64,000 bases of DNA from Paenibacillus jilunlii (lineage in GTDB: Bacteria > Bacillota > Bacilli > Paenibacillales > Paenibacillaceae). Positions 1-7,895 of this stretch are shown here, one piece after another (the stretch's first letter is position 1; each line of letters begins with the position of its first letter). The position numbers were made by a program, and so were the translations under genes. The stretch covers positions 124,001 through 188,000 of the forward strand of contig NZ_FNGM01000004.1 of assembly GCF_900102965.1 (NCBI RefSeq), in the 5' to 3' direction. Below the pieces are notes generated by a model, which saw nothing but the letters and a program-made list of their open reading frames with translations, searched no databases and was not told the origin of the DNA.

Positions 1-19
1 TGATCACAGAAGCAGCTGT

Positions 20-1129
20 TTAGTTGGCAAACGTATATGTCGGGTCAGTGAGCTGCAGTCTTTTTTTCAAATCGGAAGTTGCATAGATCTTGTTGTCGTC
101 CGTGATAAAGAAGGCGTCCACCTTCTCCGGCAGCGATTCAAGATATTTCATGCCATCCTCCAGGCCCATAAGGAACACTCCGGTAGACAGGGCATCCGCA
201 TCGGTTGCGTTGGGGCTCATAATGGTGATGCTTTTCAGCCCATTCTGGGAAGGGAACCCTGTGCGCGGGTCAAGAATGTGGTGATAACGTACACCGTCCT
301 GCATGAAGAACCGTTCGTACACACCGGAGGCATCAATCACCTCATCCGAAATTTTGATTGTTCCCAGCTGGGTGCCGCGGCTTTGATCCGGGTCCTGCAG
401 GCCGATGTTCCAGGGCGATCCGTTAGGCTTGTTCCCAAGCGCAATAATGCTGCTGCCTCCAAGGTTGATCATTGCGCTGTCGAGCCCCTGCTCTTTCAAA
501 TAATCGGCAATGCGGTCGGCTGCATACCCCTTGCCGATCCCGCCCATATCCAGCACCATGCCTTCTTTGGCCAGCTTGACGGTCTTCGCCGCCTCATCCA
601 CAATAACATCCTTATAATTGGTCAATGCCTTGGCTTTGTCGATCTCCGCCTGAGGAGGAACCGATTCTCCGCCGTTGCCGATATTCCACAGATCCACAAG
701 CGGGCCGATTGTCGGATCGAACAGCCCGTCCATTTCCTCGGCGTATTTCAGCGACTGCTTAACAATATCCAGTGTTTCATCGGAGACGGCAACGGCCTCT
801 TTCCCGGCAGCCTTATTCACCGCATACAACTCTCCGTCTTCCTTGGTGCGGCTGAACTCTTTATCCATGCGCTCCAGCATCTGCTGGATGTCATCCATAT
901 TTTTCTGCTCGGCCTTGTCGCCGAAAACTTTGATATTCACGACGGTATCATAAATATAAAACGTCTGCTCCAGGGACTTCGTTCCGCCATCTGTGGAGAT
1001 CTTGGCACCGCCGGCGGTCTCTTCCGGACTGCTGTTCTTGTCCTTGTTGCTGCCGCAGGCTGTGACTGACAGAGCGATGATAATGACGACAACGACGAGG
1101 AGAAGTGTCGATTTTTTGTTCTTGAGCAT
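20..1129 (-). CDS. apbE: FAD:protein FMN transferase (ApbE-type lipoprotein)
   Basis: ApbE enzymes take FMN from FAD and attach it covalently to threonine residues of extracytoplasmic flavoproteins. The 369-aa product begins with a hydrophobic signal (residues 5-21) and a lipobox ending at Cys25 (SVTAC), so it should be a membrane-anchored lipoprotein outside the cell. Family motifs are visible: DPTIGPLVDLW (138-148), GGIGKGYAADR (196-206), HILDPRTGFP (284-293) and DADALSTGVFLMG (310-322). Length is normal for the family. The ATG has a GGTGG-type ribosome site. No flavoprotein substrate gene is adjacent, so its target is unknown. It diverges from the TetR gene at 1377. Confidence 0.95.
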   Translation of the reverse strand: MLKNKKSTLLLVVVVIIIALSVTACGSNKDKNSSPEETAGGAKISTDGGTKSLEQTFYIYDTVVNIKVFGDKAEQKNMDDIQQMLERMDKEFSRTKEDGELYAVNKAAGKEAVAVSDETLDIVKQSLKYAEEMDGLFDPTIGPLVDLWNIGNGGESVPPQAEIDKAKALTNYKDVIVDEAAKTVKLAKEGMVLDMGGIGKGYAADRIADYLKEQGLDSAMINLGGSSIIALGNKPNGSPWNIGLQDPDQSRGTQLGTIKISDEVIDASGVYERFFMQDGVRYHHILDPRTGFPSQNGLKSITIMSPNATDADALSTGVFLMGLEDGMKYLESLPEKVDAFFITDDNKIYATSDLKKRLQLTDPTYTFAN

Positions 1130-1274
1130 GTTCCACCATCCATAAAGTTAGTTTCTTGATCACATCCTTACTATAATACCCCAGATCAGCAGGCAATGGA
1201 TACTTATTTCAAGACATTTTGGGCATAAGATAATAAGTGGGATTCAGCTAGGGGCAGAAATTTACTTAAAATTG

Positions 1275-1340
1275 TTGTCATATCGGCGCAGACATGTTAA
1301 ATTGATTGATGACCGACTGACCAAAAATAAAATTTAGTCA
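1275..1340 (+). promoter_or_regulatory. Promoter and probable TetR operator for the TetR-YhgE operon
   Basis: A TTGTCA (1275-1280) and TAAATT (1298-1303) pair with 17-bp spacing gives a plausible sigma-A promoter. Just downstream of the expected start site lies an inverted repeat, TGACCAAA (1318-1325), 7 nt, TTTAGTCA (1333-1340), with 7 of 8 positions symmetric. A third TGAC half-site overlaps at 1310-1313. The position, between promoter and a TetR gene, suggests autorepression; this is inference. Confidence 0.5.
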
Positions 1341-1376
1341 ATTATTGCCTGATTAGGAAGGAAAGGAGCTTGAGCC

Positions 1377-1949
1377 ATGTCCATCGACCGCAAAGCATTA
1401 ATTCTGCAGGCGGCGACCAAATCCTTTGTACAGTTTGGCTATAAAGCCACGACTATGGATCAAGTGTCCAAAATCGCGAATGTAGGCAAAGGCACGATTT
1501 ATACCTTTTTCAAAACAAAAGAAGAATTATTCGAAGAAATTCTGGACAAGGCCTCCCAGGAGCTGACCTCGGTCATGAACCGTTTGGCGGCGGAGGACAA
1601 CACTTTTATCCAGAAGCTGTTCAATCTGCTCGACTCCATTCTGGAATTCCGCTCCGATCATGAGCTGTTCGTCAAGCTGGCTCAGGAAGTGCGCGATATC
1701 GGTACGGTGCAGGCGCTTGAAGGAGTTAAACGGATGGAGGAATATGCACTGGATTTCCTGCGGCGGCAGATTGAGCAGGCAATGGAGCGCGGGGAAGTGA
1801 AGCCTTGTGATGCCAGCGTGGCAGCGTTTATGATTTTCCGGCTATACTTGGCTTTGACCACGGAATGGAACAAGGAGCATGAGCCACTGGACAAAAACCG
1901 GATCAAGGAGCATATGATTCTGTTTATTTCAAATGGCATACTGGTCTAA
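1377..1949 (+). CDS. TetR/AcrR family transcriptional regulator
   Basis: This 190-aa protein has the TetR layout: an N-terminal helix-turn-helix (about residues 10-55, with the typical TTMDQVSKIANVGKGTIYTFF recognition stretch visible in part as VGKGTIYTFF) and a divergent helical ligand-binding C-terminal domain. The ATG is preceded by AAAGGAG at good spacing. It lies 102 bp upstream of a YhgE/Pip membrane protein in the same direction, a common pairing in Bacillota, and has an inverted repeat in its own leader. It most likely represses itself and the membrane protein. The inducer cannot be told from sequence. Confidence 0.92.
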   Translation: MSIDRKALILQAATKSFVQFGYKATTMDQVSKIANVGKGTIYTFFKTKEELFEEILDKASQELTSVMNRLAAEDNTFIQKLFNLLDSILEFRSDHELFVKLAQEVRDIGTVQALEGVKRMEEYALDFLRRQIEQAMERGEVKPCDASVAAFMIFRLYLALTTEWNKEHEPLDKNRIKEHMILFISNGILV

Positions 1950-2051
1950 AAGCCCAGCCACACAGCCTGCAAGGGCTATTTTTTTCCGATTATTATGATT
2001 GATTATGAAAATTTTCACGAATTTACAAACAAGAGATAGAAGGTGCCGGCG

Positions 2052-4145
2052 ATGAAAGCTATTACTGTATTTCTGAAGGATATGAAAATACTATTGACCA
2101 AGCCCATGCTTGTGCTCACTTTACTGGGTGTTGCGGCGTTGCCGATGCTGTACAGCAGCTTTTTGGTGGATGCCTCCTGGGACCCTTACGGCAATACAAG
2201 CAAGCTCCCTGTTGCTGTTGTTAACCTGGATAAGGGAGCTGTCTATGAAGGCAAATCCATGGAAGTGGGGAAGGATTTTGTGGATGAGCTGAAGGACAAC
2301 GACGACTTCAAGTGGAATTTCGTTAATGCGGCCGAAGCCGAGGATGGCATGGCCCATAACCGCTATTATATGACCATTACGATTCCCGCCAACTTTTCCG
2401 AAAATGCGACAACACTGACTGAGGAGCATCCGGTTCAGGCTGAGATTGTGTTCGAGCCGAACAGTGACTATAACTTTGTCGCCGGGCAAATCGGCAACAG
2501 TGCGATGAGCAAGCTGAAGGCGAAGCTGTCCACCCAGATTACAGCGGCTTATACCCGCAGCATGTTCGAGCAGGTGGACACGATCTCGGATGGCCTTGGA
2601 GATGCAGGCGAAGGTGCAACTAAGCTCAAGGATGGAGCAGGCAAGCTGCAGGGCGGGTTGTCCACGCTGAAGACCAACCTGAACAAGCTGGCCAGCGGCA
2701 CAACCGAGCTGCAAAGCGGATTGAAGCTGCTGTATAATGGCGCGGGCAGCCTGAAGCAGGGCACAGGTACACTTACGCAGGGAACGACAGACCTGGCCAG
2801 CGGATTAAGCCAGCTGGTCAAGGCTGAGCAGCAGCTTCAGGCGGGTGCTGTGAAGTCGCAGAAAGGCGCGGCAGAGCTGAACGAAGGGCTGCTGGCCTCG
2901 ATGACGGGCAGCAGCCAGCTGAAGGAGGGACTGACCGCGTCTGAAGCGGCCAGCAGCCAGCTTGCCGCCGGTGCGGACCAGGTGGCCAAAGGGCTGGAGC
3001 AGATGATGGTGGCAACGCCCGGCCTGCAGGAGAACGAGCAGTTCCAGCAGCTGCTTGCTGCAAGCCGGCAGGTTGCCGCAGGCAGCCAGCAGCTGCACAC
3101 CGGACAGGAGCAGCTGCTGGCCGGCAGTACGAAGCTGGACGCAGGACAGCAGCAGTTGGCTGCAGGCGCCAAGCAGCTAAGCGACGGCGGCTCCCAGCTG
3201 GCCACAGGGCTGCAGACCTTCGGCCAGAAGCTGAATCAGGCCAGCGCAGGCGGCAGCAAGTTGGCTGCCGGGGCTGCGGCGCTGAACACAGGCGCCGTCC
3301 AGCTGGGGCAAGGGCTGACCCAGCTTGCGGGGGGCGTAGACGGCCTCTCTGAAGGCGCGGTCAAGCTGAAGGATGGCGCAGGAGAGCTCAAGGACGGCGC
3401 GGGCAAGCTGGCCAGCGGAAGCGGCGAACTGGCGGCGAAGCTGACCGACGCCGCGGCGGACACTTCCAGCGTGAAATCCGGGGATGACACGGTGAACATG
3501 TTCGCCGAGCCCGTGAAGCTCACAGAGAAGACGGATCATAAGCTGGATCACTATGGACTGGGAATCGCACCGTATTTCTTGTCGCTTGCCCTGTTCGTGG
3601 GAGCGTTGGTGTTCAGTACTGTATTCTCACTGCGCGATTCAAATGTTCCGGGCGCTTCGCCGATGGGCAGATTCCTGAGCCGGACACTTACCTTCGTGAT
3701 GGTCAGCGTCCTTCAATCGCTTCTTGCCGATGTGGTCTTGTTATATGGCCTGAAGCTGGAGGTTCAGAGTGCACCACTCTTCTTCCTGTTCACGCTGATC
3801 GTCAGCTTCAGCTTCACGATGATTGTTCAGGCACTGGTTACGTGGCTGGATAATCCGGGACGCTTCCTGGCGATTGTACTGATGATCTTCCAGTTGACTT
3901 CAAGCGCCGGCACCTTCCCGCTGGAGATGCTGCCAGGCTGGATGCAGAAGGTCAATCCTTGGCTGCCGATGACGCACAGCATCGTCGGCTACAAGGCCAT
4001 CATCGGCAGCGGAGACTACGCATTGATGAGAGAGCAAATTGTCTACTTGCTGATCTACGCCGTGATCTTCCTGGCGCTCACCTTCCTGTACTTTGCACGC
4101 CAGAACAAGCGCACTGCAGCACCTTCTAAAGAGCTTGCGGTCTAG
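2052..4145 (+). CDS. YhgE/Pip domain membrane protein (ABC-2-like)
   Basis: A 697-aa membrane protein of the YhgE/Pip family, related to phage infection protein and ABC-2 type transport permeases. It has one N-terminal membrane segment (about 15-40), a large extracytoplasmic part, and a cluster of about five membrane helices at the C-terminus (about 510-690). The middle (about 180-470) is a long run of short repeats of the form xxGAxxLxxG rich in Ala, Gly, Gln and Leu, typical of the family. I chose ATG 2052 rather than the in-frame GTG at 2043, because AGAAGGTG at 2038-2045 is then correctly spaced. Proposed roles in the family include export and phage reception; the substrate is unknown. 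Confidence 0.92.
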   Translation: MKAITVFLKDMKILLTKPMLVLTLLGVAALPMLYSSFLVDASWDPYGNTSKLPVAVVNLDKGAVYEGKSMEVGKDFVDELKDNDDFKWNFVNAAEAEDGMAHNRYYMTITIPANFSENATTLTEEHPVQAEIVFEPNSDYNFVAGQIGNSAMSKLKAKLSTQITAAYTRSMFEQVDTISDGLGDAGEGATKLKDGAGKLQGGLSTLKTNLNKLASGTTELQSGLKLLYNGAGSLKQGTGTLTQGTTDLASGLSQLVKAEQQLQAGAVKSQKGAAELNEGLLASMTGSSQLKEGLTASEAASSQLAAGADQVAKGLEQMMVATPGLQENEQFQQLLAASRQVAAGSQQLHTGQEQLLAGSTKLDAGQQQLAAGAKQLSDGGSQLATGLQTFGQKLNQASAGGSKLAAGAAALNTGAVQLGQGLTQLAGGVDGLSEGAVKLKDGAGELKDGAGKLASGSGELAAKLTDAAADTSSVKSGDDTVNMFAEPVKLTEKTDHKLDHYGLGIAPYFLSLALFVGALVFSTVFSLRDSNVPGASPMGRFLSRTLTFVMVSVLQSLLADVVLLYGLKLEVQSAPLFFLFTLIVSFSFTMIVQALVTWLDNPGRFLAIVLMIFQLTSSAGTFPLEMLPGWMQKVNPWLPMTHSIVGYKAIIGSGDYALMREQIVYLLIYAVIFLALTFLYFARQNKRTAAPSKELAV

Positions 4146-4181
4146 GGCAACCCTTGGTGAAGTAAGGATATGTGAAGGGTC

Positions 4182-4365
4182 AGATTCTCTGGAGGGCTGA
4201 GCGAAAGATCAGGATGCAGCAGGATTCCGCTCCTGATGCGGAGCTGAGCGAAAGTTCAGGCATACTGCAAGACTTTGCCTCTAGGGGCCGAGATGATCGA
4301 AAGATCAGGCATACAATAAGAGTTCCCCCTGATGCGGAGCTGAACAAACGTCAGACATATTACGG
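4182..4365 (+). repeat. Tandem array of ~48-bp units, each with a short hairpin
   Basis: Four imperfect units with a period of 47-49 bp follow the YhgE gene. Each carries a small stem-loop: 4197-4212, 4244-4259 (CTGAGC-GAAA-GTTCAG, six pairs with one G-U), 4294-4307 (TGATC-GAAA-GATCA, perfect) and 4340-4354. Three have a GAAA loop. Stem bases vary between units while pairing is mostly kept. An open frame crosses the array (4172-4381) but looks accidental. Confidence 0.7.
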
Positions 4366-4440
4366 AAACTCCCGCTCCTGAGGGGAAGGTTACTGAAAGG
4401 CTAGCTTTTCAGTCCTTCCTAAGGGGAACGGGAGTTTTTT
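4366..4440 (+). terminator. Rho-independent terminator after the YhgE gene and hairpin array
   Basis: AAACTCCCG (4366-4374) pairs with CGGGAGTTT (4429-4437), followed by a T-rich run. A second, inner near-perfect stem (ACTGAAA...TTTCAGT, about 4391-4412) sits inside. Confidence 0.8.
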
Positions 4441-4695
4441 ATTTTTTATTCTTGTTGTTCAGGAAATTATGATGTTTCTTCTATATGTAGATACAGCGCG
4501 TAAAAGTTAGCCTCAAGCTGCAGAAGGATATAATCGTTCAGGAGCTGTAAATTCTACTTAATCGCGAGGGGCCATGGATTCAGAAGGCGGGGAAGGAAGG
4601 AGGAAAAAAGGGCGCAAGAAAGCAAGAAATGTAAGAAAGGAAGTAAGAGGCAAGTAAGAAAGTGAGAAAGTAAGAAAGGAAGGAAGTAAGGAAGT

Positions 4696-4735
4696 AAGGA
4701 AGGAAGGAAGGAAGGAAGGAAGGAAGGAAGGAAGG
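4696..4735 (+). repeat. (AAGG)10 tetranucleotide microsatellite in a polypurine tract
   Basis: Ten uninterrupted AAGG units lie at 4696-4735, inside a longer stretch of almost pure A/G (about 4585-4747) also rich in degenerate AAGG/GTAAG units. Such mirror-type purine tracts can slip during replication and can form triplex DNA. It is not within a gene or an obvious promoter. Confidence 0.9.
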
Positions 4736-5003
4736 AGGAAGGAAGTAGTCTCCAGGGGTTGCAGGTAGGCGAGGGAAGTGAAGTGGAATTAGTCCACTTA
4801 AATCAGCGAAAAAGCTTTCTGCTGAGGGAATAGTGGGAAAAAGTAAAGTTAATTTAGGCGGAATTTCCTGAGTTCCAGGGAATCGGCAGAATTAGTTATC
4901 CTTTTTCCATCCTATACCTCTGTAAAAGGGGGAGGAGGGAGATTTAAGTTTACTTTTTCTACTTGGCTTGCTCCCGGGTAGCCAAAAACTTAAATTCCAA
5001 ACA

Positions 5004-5063
5004 GCTAGGCTATCCAATGAAGGATAGCCTAGCAGGTCCAAGCCTAGCAGGTCCAAGCCTAGC
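5004..5063 (-). terminator. Perfect 12-bp hairpin plus two 15-bp direct repeats; possible terminator
   Basis: GCTAGGCTATCC (5004-5015) and GGATAGCCTAGC (5022-5033) form a perfect stem with a 6-nt loop. AGGTCCAAGCCTAGC follows twice in tandem (5034-5048, 5049-5063), each repeating the end of the stem. It lies just past the stop codon of the minus-strand GT2 gene, but the U-tract on that strand is poor, so termination is only possible. Confidence 0.45.
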
Positions 5064-5086
5064 TGATTCATGCAGCCGGTTCGTGC

Positions 5087-6019
5087 CTAGTCCAGCATAT
5101 ACTCTCGGTACTTGTTCTTGCGGGGGTTCAGTACGAAGAGAATGCCGCTGAGGTAGCCTGAAACGGCATTGAAGTTGCGCTTCAATGTCGATTTGCCGGT
5201 TAGATACGTCAGCGTCCACAGCAGGGCGGCGTAATTTTTCACCGGGGCTTTGCGCAGATTCAGCAGATAATAATGGTTGACGGCAGTCGCCCGCGCGACC
5301 CGGCCCGCCTTGTCGCGGGAGCTTGGTGACTCGTGGTGGGTAATCTTCATATCCGGATTGATCACCAGCTTGCCGTATTTGCTGGCCAGATGGCACATGT
5401 AAATATCGTCAGCTACTGCATAGCTGGTCATCCAGGGATAAGGCTTCATGTCCTTCAGCGCCGAAGCACGGAATGACATATTGCAGCCATGGAAAAAATC
5501 CGTTTCAAAGGTATCCTCTGTCTCTCCCCAAAGGAGCAGGGAGCCTGCAAGTGTGCTGGCAGACAATCGGCCTGGCGAAGCCGACATCTGGCAGGTCAGC
5601 ATACCGAGCAGCTTGCCGGATCTGCTGCTGGACATGCCTTTGGCTATGCCTCCGACCCCGACGATTGACTTGTCCGCCGCGTAGGTATCCAGCATCCGGC
5701 GGATGTACAGCGGATCATCCAGTTCGGCGTCGTCGTCGAAGCTGAGCAGAATGTCTCCATCGATCAGTCCCAGCGCCTCATACCGGGAGAGCCAGACACC
5801 GGGCTTGGTTTTGCGGTAATAACGCAGCTCCGCCTGAGGCATCCGGTTCAGCACTTTGCGGAAATACTCCAGCACCTGCTCCTCAATATCACCATCGTCT
5901 ACAATCAGCAGCTCAATCGAGACATCCTCAAGATCGGTCTGCCTGCCGATAGATTCAATGCACAGCGTAAGATCTTTGATCCGGTTGCGCGTGGGAATTA
6001 CGATAGACACATCATGCAT
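5087..6019 (-). CDS. Glycosyltransferase family 2 (GT-A fold)
   Basis: This 310-aa protein opens with VSIVIPTRNR, the usual GT2 nucleotide-sugar binding strand, then SFDDDAELDD, a DXD-type metal/sugar-nucleotide motif, and a later HHESPSSRDKAGR segment. No membrane helices are obvious, so it is probably cytoplasmic or peripheral. I chose ATG 6019 (MHDVS) over a start 37 codons upstream because AAGGAG lies 8 nt before it. Sugar donor and acceptor are unknown; it may modify a surface polysaccharide or glycolipid. A second glycosyltransferase diverges from it at 6400. Confidence 0.88.
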   Translation of the reverse strand: MHDVSIVIPTRNRIKDLTLCIESIGRQTDLEDVSIELLIVDDGDIEEQVLEYFRKVLNRMPQAELRYYRKTKPGVWLSRYEALGLIDGDILLSFDDDAELDDPLYIRRMLDTYAADKSIVGVGGIAKGMSSSRSGKLLGMLTCQMSASPGRLSASTLAGSLLLWGETEDTFETDFFHGCNMSFRASALKDMKPYPWMTSYAVADDIYMCHLASKYGKLVINPDMKITHHESPSSRDKAGRVARATAVNHYYLLNLRKAPVKNYAALLWTLTYLTGKSTLKRNFNAVSGYLSGILFVLNPRKNKYREYMLD

Positions 6020-6399
6020 GCCGCTGACTCCTTCCGGGACGCCTTCGGCGTCCGCTTTACCATAATATAATGCACCGAAACTTCTCGTTGCTCTAAGTGT
6101 ACCCCCCTTCAGGTAGGACGTATATACCACTTTCGTTTACTTTTTTTTATAGCGTTTGCGATTATAATAATTAGGAAATTAGTTGCAGGTGATTTTGAGT
6201 AATACGAACTAGTGGACAAAGCTTAGGTATATGCTTCCGGTGCCGGTTTTGCGAAATGGGTTCAGTGCTTCCGGTGCCAGTTTTGCGAAGTGGATCTAGG
6301 AGACTTAGGCTATCAAAACTTAAGTGTACGCTTCCGAAGCCAGTTTTTACGCAGCAGATGCAGGGAGTAAATGCTAAAAAACTTTAAGGAGGAGACGTT
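6020..6399. other. Divergent intergenic region with a triplicated dispersed repeat
   Basis: 380 bp between two divergent glycosyltransferase genes. It holds three copies of a ~28-bp sequence starting TGCTTCCGGTGCC (see separate entry). I see no convincing consensus promoter, though both genes need one here. Confidence 0.6.
6232..6357 (+). repeat. Three copies of a dispersed ~28-bp repeat
   Basis: Copies at 6232-6259, 6266-6293 and 6329-6357. The first two differ at very few positions (core GCTTCCGGTGCC, then GTTTTGCGAA); the third is more diverged (GCTTCCGAAGCCAGTTTTT). Related sequence appears inverted at 19350-19377 and, in part, at 24254-24274, so this is a genome-dispersed intergenic family. 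Confidence 0.75.
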
Positions 6400-7686
6400 A
6401 TGCATGTCGGGATCTTTATGCATACTAATTACTTTGAAGATTTCTTCGTAAAGGGTCTGGGTCTCAGTGAAGAGGAATATGTAAGTTCGTATCATAACGA
6501 TTTTTCTTTCGACTATGCGCGTCTCTTACATACCAAAGGCATCCGCACCACCATCTACAATTTCACCCGGGTTGGCGATGAGGTCCGCACTTATCAGCAT
6601 GGTATTGTGGATTGCACCATTAAATTCATTCCTGTGGGCAGACTCTATAAGTCGTATTGCCTGATCCCGCTCTCCCACCGGACACCCATCGGCAAATTTA
6701 TCTCTCAATATATCTCCACGATTCAGAAGGATCTGGCCGGAATTCTGCGCGGGGACGGGATCAGCCTGATTTATGCCCAGGAATATGCATCCGGACGTTT
6801 TGAACGGCTGGCTTCAACGGCCAAGGAGCTGAACATTCCCATCATTGCCGCATATCACGGAGGCAGCATACATAAATGGATATTGCCTATTAAGAAGCAT
6901 ACGCTGCACAAAGCTTCCTTTTTGACAACGCTTAATCAGGATGAGCAGAACAGCATGGTAAGCCACTTCCCGCATCTCGCAGAACGGATACGGCTGCTGC
7001 CCAATTTTGTGAATTCAGCGATTTTTTATAAGCGGGACAAGGAGCAGGCGCTGGCGGCGCTTGGGCTGGACCCGAAGAATAGGTATTTGATCACGGTGGG
7101 CCGTTTGTTCGAATATCAGAAGGGCCATTCCCTGCTGGTTCAAGCTGTGGAGCAGCTCAGGCATATTCCGGACCTGAAGGTACTGATCGCTGGCGGAGGG
7201 CCGGATGAGCAGAGCCTAAGGGCGCTGATCAAGGAAAAGAATCTGGAGGACCGCATTATTCTCCTCGGCACGATCCGCAACAAGGATATTCTGGCCAGCT
7301 ACTACAGTATATCCGAGCTGTTCGTGCTGCCCTCCCGGTATGAAGGGCTGCCGCTGGTCATCCTGGAAGCCGGCGCCTGTGGACTGCCAACGGTTGCTTT
7401 TAATGTGATGGGGGTGCGCGGGCTGGTGCAGCATGGGGTAAACGGGCTGCTCGCCGAAGGGCTGGAGCCGTCCGCGCTGGCGGCTTCACTGGATACATTG
7501 CTCGGAAATCCGGAGCTGCGCGCGGAGATGGGGGAAGCTGCCCTGCAGATCGTCCGCTCCGACTACTCAGAGGAGATCATCGGGGCGCGGCTGTACAATC
7601 TGCTGCAGGAAAGCTTAGGTGTTGACCCTTCGGCGGCCCATACTGGCGGTGACAGCTTCGCTCCGGAGCTGAGTACTCCTGTGTAA
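6400..7686 (+). CDS. Glycosyltransferase family 4 (GT-B fold)
   Basis: A 428-aa protein with the GT4 architecture: an N-terminal acceptor domain beginning MHVGIFMHTNYFEDFF and a C-terminal donor domain with TVGRLFEYQKG, AGGGPDEQSL and the EX7E signature in YEGLPLVILEAG. It should transfer a sugar from an activated nucleotide in the cytoplasm. AAGGAGGAG lies 6 nt before ATG 6400. It is not in an operon and has its own downstream hairpin. The acceptor is unknown; a link to the GT2 at 5087 is plausible only from proximity. Confidence 0.9.
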   Translation: MHVGIFMHTNYFEDFFVKGLGLSEEEYVSSYHNDFSFDYARLLHTKGIRTTIYNFTRVGDEVRTYQHGIVDCTIKFIPVGRLYKSYCLIPLSHRTPIGKFISQYISTIQKDLAGILRGDGISLIYAQEYASGRFERLASTAKELNIPIIAAYHGGSIHKWILPIKKHTLHKASFLTTLNQDEQNSMVSHFPHLAERIRLLPNFVNSAIFYKRDKEQALAALGLDPKNRYLITVGRLFEYQKGHSLLVQAVEQLRHIPDLKVLIAGGGPDEQSLRALIKEKNLEDRIILLGTIRNKDILASYYSISELFVLPSRYEGLPLVILEAGACGLPTVAFNVMGVRGLVQHGVNGLLAEGLEPSALAASLDTLLGNPELRAEMGEAALQIVRSDYSEEIIGARLYNLLQESLGVDPSAAHTGGDSFAPELSTPV

Positions 7687-7738
7687 ACCGTTCATGCAGA
7701 TAGTCGTGTCATGTGTGTAACCGGATGATCGGTCAACC

Positions 7739-7795
7739 GCGCTCTGCGCTCCGTAACTAGATTGTGGAGCAGGGCGCTTGTTTGCGTTTTATTGG
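7739..7795 (+). terminator. Terminator after the GT4 gene
   Basis: GCGCTCTGCGCTCC (7739-7752) pairs imperfectly with GGAGCAGGGCGC (7766-7777), followed by a T-rich stretch. Confidence 0.7.
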
Positions 7796-7821
7796 GAAAA
7801 GGCCTTACAAATGAAAGCTAC

Positions 7822-7872
7822 TTGTAATTTTCTATTTTTAACTATACAATTGTAAGTAAACTAAATTTAGTT
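7822..7872 (+). promoter_or_regulatory. Promoter with palindromic operator at the start site of the FrnE-like gene
   Basis: TTGTAA (7822-7827), 17 bp, TACAAT (7845-7850) fits a sigma-A promoter. A perfect 14-bp palindrome, AACTAAATTTAGTT (7859-7872), covers the expected start site. Additional TTACAA/TTGTAA half-sites lie at 7805-7810, 7822 and 7850. The layout suggests a repressor site, possibly of a HxlR/DUF24 or MarR redox sensor; the protein is unidentified. Confidence 0.5.
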
Positions 7873-7895
7873 ACTAAGATTCAGGAGGAATCCCC

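Larger units (their letters stand above)
4441..5086. other. Gene-free repeat-rich stretch between convergent genes
   Basis: No credible coding frame. It contains a strongly purine-biased tract (about 4585-4747), the (AAGG)10 microsatellite, a segment at about 4834-4910 that recurs in part at 23945-24010, and a perfect hairpin with two 15-bp direct repeats at 5004-5063. It lies between the 3' ends of the YhgE and GT2 genes. Confidence 0.7.

Noticed and set aside
4172..4381. 69-codon frame downstream of YhgE
   Set aside because: It only translates the ~48-bp repeat array and terminator; no conserved composition or convincing ribosome site.
4696..4735. CRISPR-like array
   Set aside because: The short perfect units have no spacers; it is a simple microsatellite.
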